Assembly: GCA_036768485.1 (NCBI GenBank)
Contig: JAVLUZ010000822.1
Coordinates: forward strand, 307,557-371,556
Direction: 5' to 3'
Source: Mermis nigrescens
Lineage: Eukaryota; Nematoda; Enoplea; Mermithida; Mermithidae
DNA: 64,000 bases
Shown: positions 1-11,900 of the stretch, piece after piece
How the letters are laid out: the number at the start of each line of letters is the position of its first letter
How positions within the stretch are numbered: the first letter of the stretch is position 1
Made by a program: the position numbers and the translations under genes
Notes under the pieces: generated by a model
What the model was told of the DNA's origin: nothing
Databases searched by the model: none
The model's input: the letters and a program-made list of their open reading frames with translations, nothing else

Positions 1-1150
1 TCGCTAGGGGGTCATAGGCATACTCCTCAGGCACGTAGCTGGCCGTCCTATGTTTTTAGGGGACCAACACCAATTTTTTGGGGGGCTAAGCCCAAAAATA
101 GCACAAAATGACGTCTAAAAAGTCCAATTTTTCTGAATTTTGGGGTGTCCGAACGCCCCCACCCCCTATTCCTTCCAGAGATAAGTGCCTGATACTCCTT
201 TTTTAAAAAGTAAAAAGCGGTATATCGTTAGAAAACCCATTAAAAAAGGAACTGATTCACACTTTATAAAAGTTTTATACAGTCACCACGTGTCTTTGAA
301 AATGCTGACATAAGACGAGCTTCATAAGAGAAAAATGAATAAAAGGTCAGATCCCTTTTGAGACTTATCAAGATAATTTGCTAATCCTGCTCTAAAAACT
401 TTGAAGAATTGATTTCGACCTTGCTCAGCTAGTATCAAAGTCTCTACCATACAAGCAACCGAATTCCTTGAAAATCCTCATGGGTGAAAAATTGTGAAAA
501 TTCACGAAAAAAGTTAAAAATTTCAATTTTGGCGGGGTTTGAGGCGGGCATTTTTAATTTCGGAGTTGCTATCCTTGTCTAAAGACCTGACATACATATC
601 GGCCTCTACTCGAACTTTATTTATCATGCTGACATTTTCTGAAAAAGGCCCGAGTCGGAATTTTCGAAGATTTTGAAAATCGTTCGGAAATAAATGTATC
701 TTTTTATTGATTTGTTCTGTACTGAACCTCATCATTTGAAAACCATTTTTAAACCTAAATAATGGTCATACAGCATTTAATTTAGCGTTAATAACGTTCC
801 GTTTTAGATGGGCTTCCCAACGGTATATTGCATTTTATATGAGAACATTGGGATATGCTTATCGACCCTCTAGTAAAAAGTTACATGACACCTGGTATGT
901 ATATCAACATGCATTCAAGTTATAGCGCAAGGGCAAAATTTGAAATGAACGATTCGTGTTTTTATACTTGAAAAACGTAGATTAAAATATCTAACGTACC
1001 ATATAACATACGTAGAATGCATTTAAATAGTAAGGTTTCGTTTTCCGCTGTCTTATAGCACGTTTTTAAATCAGTTTCTTTCATTTCAAACTATAAAAGA
1101 TCAACAATTTATTAATCCGGTGCATAATTTTTTAACTTCTTTTGAAAATG
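1..1150. other. AT-rich sequence without recognised content
   Basis: No exon, RNA gene or repeat family could be recognised. Open frames are short and not protein-like. The first bases include a short pyrimidine/purine-rich patch (GGGGG, CCCCC runs) of the kind seen at the ends of several MITE-like repeats elsewhere in the window, so the left edge may be old repeat. The anoctamin gene should have N-terminal exons upstream of 2759, but none is visible here. Confidence 0.5.
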
Positions 1151-1720
1151 TGGTGTTTTTTGTACAAGGTCCGTTTGTACTTGTTCAAAGATGGTCCCTG
1201 AAAGTCTTTGTACATTTTGTACACACAAATTTTTGGGTGCTATAATATGATACAGTCAGTGATCGAACGGGATCAGATTTTCACTCCCGGTCGGGGTCGG
1301 GGATGAAAAACCCCGGTTGTCGGGGTCCGGTTGGAAGATTAACAGTTAACATTGCATGATTACATACCATTTTGAAAAGGATAAAAACGATAACTTCATT
1401 TGTTTGTAGAGCATACTAATAAAGCTGGTTAAATTCAGTGTTTTTTGTACAAGGTCCGTTTGTACATGTACAAAGATAGTCCCCAAAAGTCTTTGTACAT
1501 TTTGTACACACAAATTTTTGGGTGCTATAATATGATACAGTCAGTGATCGTACGGGGTCAGATTTTCACCCCCGGTCGGGGTCGGGGATGAAAAACCCCG
1601 GTTGTCGAGGTCCGGTTGGAAGATTAACAGTTAACATTGCATGATTACATACCAATTTGAAAAGGATAAAAACGATACCTTCACTTGTTTGTAGAGCATA
1701 CTAATAAAGCTGGTTAAATT
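1151..1720. repeat. Two tandem 285-bp units
   Basis: Two consecutive units (1151-1435 and 1436-1720) are nearly identical. Each begins with the TIR end of the hAT-like MITE (GTGTTTTTTGTACAAGG), runs through GATACAGTCAGTGATCG into a GC-rich CCCCGGTCGGGGTCGG stretch, and ends GCTGGTTAAATT. A third start at 1721 leads into a full MITE. The unit is a fusion of a truncated MITE with the end of a second repeat family, whose ~180-bp end is also found inverted at 61925-62104. This looks like segmental tandem duplication of a nested-repeat junction. Confidence 0.85.
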
Positions 1721-2445
1721 CAGTGTTTTTTGCACAAGGTCCGTTTTGTACATGTACAAAGATAGTCCCCAAAAGTCTTTGTACATTTTGTATATGCAAA
1801 TTTTTGTGTATAGCGATTTTAGTGTGGTAAAACAAGCTTTTTCGATCTTTGGTAGTGTATTTTAAGTAATTTCTGGGTTTCTGACGACAAAAATTACTAA
1901 AAATTGTTTCAAAACGGCGCGAAGCCCCGAAAAATTTGACATTTTTCCATTCTAAATGCAAATTCCGCCATTTTAAAGATATATAGGACAAACAATTACT
2001 CATTTTGGCGCGTAGCGCCGAAAATTTTTGAGAATTTTACACGTTTTAACAGTTTTTGTCTTCTCAAAAATCTTTGTACGTTTTGTACACAAATTTTTGG
2101 GTACTATAATATGGTACAGTAGCGATTTTAGTGTTGCAAAAGCAGAGTTGCTCGACTTTTGGTAGTGTATTTTAGCTGATTTCTGGGTCTCTAAGGACAA
2201 AAATCACTAAGAATCGTCTTAAAACGGCGCGAAGCGCCGAAAAATATCGAAATTTTCCCTTTTGAAATGCAATTTCCGCCATTATAAAGATATACAGAAA
2301 CACAATTGCGCTAAAATTTCTTGTGAATTTCAGGTCTTTTTTGCAATTTTCGTCTTCGCAAAAATTTTGTGTATGTTTGTACAGAGACGGTCCCGAAAAG
2401 TCTTTCTACATCGAGAAAAATCTTCGCCGATATACAAAAACCCTG
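1721..2445. mobile_element. hAT-like MITE, long form
   Basis: Starts CAGTGTTTTTTGCACAAGG and ends ACAAAAACCCTG, matching the terminal inverted repeats of the MITE family described at 57969-58415. This is the long size class: the internal segment with GGCGC..GCGCC hairpins, TTTAGTGTGG and TACTATAATATGGTACAGTAG occurs twice. Flanks GTTAAATT and GATCAACT match only 5 of 8, so the target duplication is decayed or absent. Non-coding. Confidence 0.75.
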
Positions 2446-2758
2446 GATCAACTGGATAGAAAATAATTGGTCTTAGAAAATGTTGATGTTAGTTTGCATT
2501 TCGTCACAAAAATTAATTAGAATAATCTACTAAGCTCAAAGCCGGACAATTTTAATATTTGCGATTACTGCTAATGTCTTTGGCACCCTTAACCTGATTA
2601 TCCCGCTCCTTTTTTAATCCTTATGCTTACTTTTATTATTTGCATTTTTAGCTAAATTTCTGATTAGCTTAATTATCGATGTGCTGATTTTAGAAACTGT
2701 ACGAGTCTTGGGCCAGGCCGTTGGCATTTTATAAATTGCAACCGTTGGATCACATCAG

Positions 2759-2952
2759 GTTGTCATGATGTTAATCGACCTATTTCTTCAATATTCTTAT
2801 GCAGATTTTTTACTTAGGAATTATTTTGGTGAAAAAATTGCCATCTATTTTGCTTGGCTGGGCTTTTATACAAAGACTTTGTTCCCTGCCGCTCTATTAG
2901 GCATTTTTTGCGTCGTTTATGGAGGTGCGACTCTCAATTCTGATGTTCCTAG
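2759..2952 (+). CDS. Anoctamin exon 1 (YFGEKI segment, TM1)
   Basis: After the acceptor ...CACATCAG the frame reads into [18 protein letters not shown], the most conserved block at the start of the anoctamin membrane domain, followed by a hydrophobic segment and [10 protein letters not shown]. The exon ends in phase 2 at CCTAG, followed by GCAAGT: no GT donor fits, and AG|GCAAGT is an excellent GC-AG donor. The joined codon AG|T with the next exon gives DVPSRDIC, as expected. Read-through of the donor gives a stop five codons on. Residues upstream of YFGEKI are less typical of the family. Confidence 0.9.
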
Positions 2953-5900
2953 GCAAGTCGTTTAATTATAGGTATGTAGCGCGTTAGTCGCGTATCTATA
3001 ATATATTTGGGTACCTCAACATATGTCTACCCTCATATAGCTATAACGGGACTTTTCTGTATCGTGCGGTTTTTTAAAAGATAGATAACAAAAAATTCGC
3101 TGCCCGTGTTTTTTGTTTTTTTGTAATTTTTTGTATTCTTTTTTACCCGGTGTGTAAAGAGCGTGTAAAGTTTTACTGTAATGTTATAACAAATAATTTT
3201 AATTTTGGTCGGTCGCACGACTTTTATAACTCAGTTTTGCATTCTGTTTACTCTGACTTTTTGAATTGTAGTCAATTGAGTCAGCTCGATACAGAATTTT
3301 TTATTTCTTTGAAAAATTACTTATTTTTTGGAGTGGTAGTGTAAAGAGTGTAAAGAACCTGAGGGTAAAAAGACATTTAGGCCTGTATTTGGTCTGCCAA
3401 CAACTCCAGTTATGACTTCCAAAACATTTGTTGCAGTAGAAATGTATTACGACTCAAAGGCTACTTTCGGCTTACCAGCAAACTTTTGTACACTTAATTC
3501 GGACTTAGATCTAGGGGTTTAAACTTTACACTCTTGTGGATGGTGTAAAAAACAGATTTTGTCTAAGATTTCTCTGCCAACTTTTCCGCTTATAAGTCGG
3601 GATAAACTGAATTAAATAGAAATAAAGTACCTTCAAAGGGCTACACATCGCAGCAAACTGCATTTCAGACAACGCAATATTCAATTATCTATGGGGGTGT
3701 AAAGTTCAAAATCAGGGGTGTAAAATGGCCGAAGAAACACGTTTTTCTCTCCTATTTTGATTGGTAAATATCTCAAATATTTTGCGGAGCAGAAGTTGTG
3801 TACATGCAAACGTACTACGAGTCTAGAATGCTGAAAAACTAGCTCAAACCGAATTTTTTTACACTCAATGGGGAATTATGTTCAGAAATTCAAAGTTTTT
3901 AATGCGGTGGATGATGGAAGAATACAATTTTGTCACTTTTTTGTTCGCCACTTTCTCCGTTTAGAAGTTGGGATAAGTCGAATAGAATAAAAATGTGTCA
4001 AACGTGTTTCTGTGTAGTTTTTTTTGCGCTAACTTCTCCAGTTAGGAGTCTGGACATGACCTCAAGTCTAAAAATGTATCAGGAATCGAACGTGACGCTA
4101 GTTGGGCGCGCTTGTTTACACTCAACAATGGTGCAAAGTAGTTTACATCTGATATTTATTTATCAGCAGGCCATTGTGGAGACTAACTTTTTTCAAAAAT
4201 GTTGATCGTAATATGAGAACTATGAGTCCGAATTAAATCTTCTTTACACTCTGTAGTTGTGTAAAGTTTACACTGCAAATTAACTTTAGTTGTAGAGCCT
4301 TGCGGAAGCCTTATTTTTCTCAAAATGTTCCATGTAATGTCAGAATTTTGTATCTGACTGTTAGTTTTCTCTCCACCCAGTACTTGTGTAAAGTTTGCAC
4401 TATTAATTTATTGTAAATGTCTAGCTTACACTACAAATTTATTTTACTTCCGGAGCGTTGCAAAACGTGAATTTTTTCAAAATATGTTCCCCAAGGTCAG
4501 GATTACAAATCTGACCGTACACCCAGTAGTTATGTAAAGTTTACACTAAAAATTAAATTTAGTTTCAGAGCGCTGCAGGAGCTAAATTTTCATTCAAAAT
4601 GTTCTATGTAACGTCAAGATTACGAATCTGAGCATAAAGTGTTCTTTACACACAATAACTGCATAAAGTTTATGCTGAAAACCTTTGATTTGTTTAAATA
4701 AGATAAGGTTGTCTTGTTTTAAAAAATAATGCCGACGTTCAGAACAATATTGTTTTCCGCGTTATTGACTGCTGTCATTATTGTGGCATGTTACTGTATG
4801 TTTTTACTCACTGATTTACTCAAATCATGCTAATTAACAGTAGGATACTAGCAAAGAAAAATGCTCCGATAGAACAAAAAAGATGAACATACTTGGGATT
4901 GTGGATTATTATGGATGTAAAAGGAGGGGGCTAGGAAAAAAGCTACCTATGTATGTCTTAAGTCGCAAAATCTGTTAAAAAAATAGACCTCTCTATATTA
5001 AAGCCCTCCGTTTTAAAGACAATGACCTATATGTAGCCTTTTGAATCTGAGAAATTACCCACATGCAAAAATGAAAAGTCAGAAATTTACAGAAAAACAA
5101 TCGATTATTCTAAGGTTTAATGCGAAACTTGACTTCTCTTTATTGCAATAACTCCTTATCAATGACAATGACTAATTTGTAGCCTTTTGATCTGTATAAT
5201 AAATTAATATGCAAAAGAAATTATTTTGCGATTTTGTAAAAAATCTGAATTTAATTACCACATGAAGCGAAACAGACCTCTCTAATTGAAGACCCTCCGT
5301 TTCAAAGACAATGACTCATATGTAGCCTTTTGAATCTGAGAAATTACTCACATGCAAAAATATAAAGTCAGAAATATTTCTTACAGAAAAACAATCGATT
5401 ATTTCAAGATTTAATTCAAAACTTGACTTCTCATTATTGCAATAACTCCTTATCAAGGACAATGACTGATTTGTAGCCTTTTGATCTGTGTAATAAATTA
5501 ATATGCCAAAAGAAATTATTTTGTGATTTTATAAAAAAACTAAATTTAATTACCACATGAAGCAAAACATGCCTCTCTATATTAAAGCCCTCCGTTTCAA
5601 AGACAATTACCCTTATGCAGCCTTTTGAATCTGAGAAATTGCCCACATGCAAAAATAAAAAGTCCAGAAATATTTCTTACAGAAAAACAATCGATTATTT
5701 TAAGATTTAATGCAAAACTTTACTTCTCTTTATTGCAATAACTCCTTATCAAGGACAATGACTGATTTGTAGCCTTTTGATCTGTGTACCTTGTTTCTCA
5801 TGCGGAGCATTGTCTTTTGCTAATATTAATATTCCTTATGTGTAACTAATCTAATTTCTGCCGAAATATGTAAAGTGTTAGAGTATGTTTTTTTCAGTAG

Positions 5901-8900
5901 AGATATTTGCAATGCTACTGGTGTAGGATCAATGGTTATGTGCCCTAGCTGCGATTTGAATTGTCACCCATGGAAACTAAGCGACAGTTGTGTCTATTCT
6001 AAGCTTAGCAAGCTTGAGCGGATTGTTGTACTTTTTTCTAATCATGATCATATTAGAAAAAGTTTCAAATATTTTAGTTGACACTCAGTTGCTAAGACTC
6101 ATCTTTAGAGTAGATTTTGATAATTCCGCCCAGTGTTTTTTTGTATTCGGCATAGATTTTTCCCGATGTACAAAGACTTTCCGAGACCGTCTTTGTACAT
6201 GTACAAAGATTTTTGGGAAAAGAAAAATTGCAAAAAAGGTCTACAATTCGCGAAAATTTTGCGCTTCGCGCCGAAATGAGTAATTGTTTGTTCTGTATAT
6301 CTTTATAATGGCAGAAATTGCATTTTAAAAGGAAAAATGTCAAAGTTTTCGGCTCTTCGCGCCGTTTTAAGACGATTCTTAGTGATTTTTTCCCGTAGAG
6401 ACCCAGAAATTAGCTAAAAACACTACCAAAGGTCGAAAAACCATGTTTTACCACACTAAAATCGCTACAGTACCATATTATAGTACACAAAAATTTGCAT
6501 GTACAAAATGTACAAAGACTTTGAAGACCACCTTTGTACATGTACTAACGAACCTTGTACAAAAAACACTGCTTCCACCTCATATATAAATTTTTACTAA
6601 CATGCTTTACGTATGTATTTTTGTCATTTGCAGCTTACTCATGTTTTTGACAATTGGTTCACCGTCTTCTTCGCTATATGCATGTCCATCTGGGCTACTT
6701 TGTTTCTCGAGGGATGGAAGCGTTACATGGCCTCGTTAGCCTGGGACTGGGACCTTACTGATTTCATTGTTGAAGAGGTACCTTAAGCAACAATTCATCT
6801 TGCGTCTGTTATCGATGAATTTAATTCTTCAATAACTGACTAACTATGTTAATATTTTTCATTGATAATCTTTCAATTCGACAATCTGTATAACTGTCGT
6901 TGTGTTTCTTAGTTTGCTATAAATCGGAGTGTATTAAACTTTTCAAACAAATTGAGCTTTCCCTTTTTTTGAGTAAAAATCGCATTATTAGGTTATTAAC
7001 AAAATTATTAAGAATTAATTAAAAATTATTAAAAAACCGCACTTTTTAATTAAGCATTATTTGCTCAGCTTGTTTTTGGGATAATCCCTGAGGTGGATAG
7101 CTTTTTATTCAGTCAATCATATATACATAAATTAAATTAAGTAAAAAAAATTTTATTCTTGTGTGGAACGACTAGTATAGATTCAGTATCGTATGCGTAT
7201 AAGGCTGATTATAGCAGTAGCTTGATTTTATAAATTGAGATCCTTATATTTTGCATAGGAAAGCGTCAGACCAGAATTTGAAATGACAATCAGAACAAAA
7301 GAGAAAAACCCCATAACTGAGGTAAATAATTTTACTTATGCTGCACAGCATGTTGGATTTGGGGGAAGGTCAGAAATTTAGCTTTTTTGGCCAAAATGTG
7401 CTCAAAAACTGGTAAAGTGCTAAAATATCGTTAGAACTACGTTATTATATATATGAATTTAAAGCACGTTTGAAGAAAATTTTCAATTTGCATCCATTTT
7501 TCGCCTTCATTTTGCCCCATTCCTCCCACTAAATTTTCCATTTTTTTCATTCTGGGGGTCTAGAGCCGCAAACCCTTAACGTGCATGTCTGGTCCCAGCT
7601 ATTAATCGACATTGCCAATAAATTTTTCGGGACCGTGACCTGGCCCTGTGTAATTTACAAGGATATGGCTAGAAGGAAAGTATGTATGCATATAATTGTG
7701 TTTATCTTCAAATTTACATTCACTAGCAGACTAATTTTATATCAAGTTTTTTACTCATACGAAAATTGAATGCAAGTTTGGGCTACTTGTTTTCTATCGC
7801 TTAGAAATACTTTTATAATCATATACAGTCGAACTCGTCTATAAGACACCCTGGATATATGACTTTGGCTATAAGACACTATGGATATAAGACTTCGGCT
7901 TATAAGACGCAAAAACTTTTGGTCTCGGCCGTTCATATGCATTATGATACACTCGGCTGTAAGACTATAAGACGCAGCCGACTTGCTACCATTGCATATA
8001 CTTAATACATATAAAGCAAGGGCTGTAAGACGCACGGCTATAAGACGCTGGCACCTTGACTGTAAAACGCGACCACTTCAACTGATTAATATATAAATTT
8101 CTGCGGACAAAGGTGAATTTCTGTACATGTTTTTCTGCAAATACGTTGACTTTTGCTAACTGTAGTCTGCTAATACATATATTGCATATAATGAAAAATA
8201 ATCGAAACAAGCTTCGATAATAGATAATTTCCACTGAACTCCTTACTAAGCACGTCATTTTTTCAAGTAAAGCGTATGCTTACTTATAAGACACGCTCGG
8301 CTATAAGACGCAATTAGACCTTATCCCAAGGGTGTGTCTTATATCCGAGTTCGACTGTATTTGCTTTAGCCTGATTTAGATTAAAATATGCATAAAATGC
8401 GCATTTCGCGGATTCAGAGCGTAGCGTCTGAATGTAAAGAGCGCAGTTTTACATCGCGAATATGCAATTTTTTAATACAGCCTAGCATAAAATTTAGATA
8501 TTTGTACGCAGGCCCTTATCCAGGATTCGACTAAAGGGGGGACCCAACATAAATTAGTCTACATTTCGGGCAATTCTTCGGGATAGCTTGCAAAAAACCG
8601 CATTTTTCGACGTTTTTCGACATGCTCCATCCACGGTTTTTTTGTATTTGGCAAAGATTTTTTGCGATATACAAAGACTTTGGGGACCGTCTTTGTACAT
8701 GTACAAAGATTTTTCGGAAGACAAAAACTGCAAAAAAGGTTCGAAATTCGCTAAAATTCCCGGCGCTCCGCGCCGAAATGAGCAATTGTGTGTTCTATAT
8801 ATCTTTATAATTTTAGAAATTACATTTTGAAAGGAAGAATGCCAAATTTTTGGCGCTTCGCGCCGTTTTGAGACGATTATTACTGATTTTTGCCCTCAGA

Positions 8901-11900
8901 AACCTAGAAATTGCTAAAATACGTAACCAAAGGTCGAACAACTCTGCTTTTGCCACACTAAAATCGCTACTGTACCATATTATAGTACCCTAAAATTTGT
9001 GTGTACGAAATGTTCAAAGACTTAGGGACCATATTTGTACATGTACAAACGGACCTTGTACAAAAAAACACTGGCTCCATCCATTGAGATCATGAACTGT
9101 AAACTTTTCGAACAAATTTTTTCCTTACTCAAAATGCTTTAAAAAGTATGTTTTTTGAACGCGCATGAGCCAAAATTATGGAAAATACATCATATCTGGC
9201 GCGAAGCACCGAAAATTTGGCAATTTATCCATCTTACCGTGCATCATCTTACCTTTCAGAAGAAATTTTTTCGGCCAAGAGAGGGGCGGCCGCCTCCCTA
9301 GTTACGGCCCTGTTTGTATGTAAACTTAATTGTAATCGTGGCATTTTTAGTCGTAAAACATCTTATCTATCGAATTAGGCGAGCAATTGTTTGACGACAG
9401 TTTTGTGGGAATCTTTGAATTATGTTTGCATACAAAGTTGATTTCAAACATTGATTTTTTAAATTTTCTGGCACTGACGATTTCTGTCAAAATTCGTTAC
9501 GTCACTGCTGTACTGCCTACTGAATCCCGTTCACTTAATCGAATCTCAAAAATTCTCCAGCTAGTTGTTACAATCGTACTGCTATATCAAAACTTATTTT
9601 GGGTCATTCTTTTGTTTCCAAGATTTCCAAAATATAGCAAATTATTGGACCAGTAATGTAACGTCTTGCAATATTTAACTAGCGTTTTTCGGGTAAGAAA
9701 GTAGCTAACTCAAGATATAAAGTTTTTTCAAAACTGGTCATAACGGATTAAAGCTCAATTTTTAATTAAAAATTGAAAAAAGCACCTATAAACATTTGAA
9801 CGACAATTCAATATTTTTAATTGACTTGAAAATAACTTAATTTCTAATTTCGGGAGGGCTTTGAAAAATCCATTTGAAGTTTTTGCTTCCGGAGGAATGT
9901 GAGAGTAGAATAGATGTCGTAAGTGCGCATAACAGTCACTTTAATCTAATGCGTCTACCCAAGCCCATATCCAGGATTCGGCCAAGGGGAAAGGGGTATG
10001 ACCCAGCATAAATTGGGTCCATATCTCGGGAGATTCGGTCGGAATAGCTCGCAAAACCGCACTTTTTCGAAGTTTTCCGACATGCTCCTTCCATTAAGAT
10101 CATTGAAAAGAAAATTGTTTTCATACTTGAAGGGCTATAAAAAGTGTCATTCTTTGGTCGCACTTGGGCTTAAATTATGGAAAATACGAAAATTCCAAGA
10201 TTTTGCGACAAAGACATGCGATTTTTCCATCTTTCGTCATTATCTTACTATTAAAAAAAAAATTTCCGACTAAGGGGTAACGGTCGACCCCTCCTGCCCT
10301 CCTTAAATACGGCCCGTCACTAATTTCCTATGACAATTCTAAGTTAGCTGTTCAAATAATTAGAAAAGATAGGCTGTAAAGCATTGCTAGCCGTATGTAC
10401 GTCTTAACAGAATTTAGTTTAATTTTAGGAATGGGAACCGTATATGCCATTTTCGCGCCGCATTTTTAGACTTGTTGGCTCAGGAATCACGGTTGTATTC
10501 TTCGTAAGTGTCTTCACACGTCGCTCGCTTTTCCTTATTTGTAATGATCCGAAAAACATTTTTTTGAATAATAAATAATCAAATTTTAATAAAAAAGGAA
10601 TTTTGATGAAATTTTTGACGAAATTGGATGCAACACAGAGGTATGAGAACAAAAGATACGTTGTTATAAATTAATAAGATATTTTGTTTTTAATCCATTA
10701 AATTATAAGCTGTTTTGTTTTAATTATGGAATGGTTCGAAATTTTGGTTGGGGGTCCCCGGCCATTTTTAAGAGGGGGGTGAATGAACTCCAATTTTTGG
10801 CCAAAAACGGTCAAAAACACCTAAAAACGGTCGAAGCATTGAGATTTTTTCGAAAAATGGGGGGGGGTCAAAAATTTTATGGCTTCGGAGGATGGAGGGA
10901 CGACCAACTTGAAAAAGGGGATCCTCCATCCCCCTGTTACATCTGTTCATTTAGTTCTTTTTTATATCGTTTAGCTATGCTTAGTCGTTGTATTCGTTTT
11001 TGGCGTCATAGTATACCGCGTTGTTGTTGAATATGCGCTCAAGAAAGAAATCGATCCGTTTTTACGCTCAAGAGCCTCTTTAATCACCTCGTTTACGGGT
11101 GCCTTCATTAACCTTATTTGCATCATGATTTTAGGCAAGGTATTGTTGACACCATATTAGATTTTTATTTATTATGTATTGTACATAACAGCTTAATAAT
11201 TTGGGGTCCTGGTCATAAATGATCTTGGGGGGTTCACCCCCCTAGAAAAATTTTACCCCCCCCGCAGAAATTTTTTCTTCCCCCCTAGAATTCGCGATTT
11301 TCCGAAAGTTCCAAAAACTTCTGAAAAGCCGTAGAAAAGCCGCTTTTCTAAGCATTTATAGCTATCTATTTGCTCAAAAGTGTCAAATTTTCGAGCGCTT
11401 CGTGCCATTTACTCATGTTTTGACTATATATTGTTCAATTAATTTTTTTTATGATTTATTTGAAATTTTCCAATGTTTTTATGCTCTAGAGAGATTGAGC
11501 ATTGTCAGAAACACCGAAAAACGATGTTTTTGACGCGTATCCACCATTTTTAGGCCCAAAAAGGCACTTTAAAATTTCACCCTCTCTCCCACGGTTTTTT
11601 TGTATTCGGCAAAGATTTTTCGCGATGTACAAAGACTTTTGGGGACCGTCTTTGTACATGTACAAAGATTTTTCGGAGACAAAAACTGCAAAAAGGTTCG
11701 AAATTCGCAAAATTCTCGCGCTTCGCGCCGAAATGAGCAATTGTGTGGTTCTATATATCTTTATAATTTCAGAAATTGCATTTGGAAAGGAAAATGTCAA
11801 TTTCTGGCGCTTCGCGCCGTTTTGAGACGATTATTACTGATTTTTGCCCTTAGAAACCTAGAAATGCACAAAATACGCACCAAAGGTCGAACAACTGTGT

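Noticed and set aside
1151..2445. Regularly spaced repeats as a CRISPR array
   Set aside because: Units are 285 bp, made of nested MITE pieces, in an intron-bearing animal genome.
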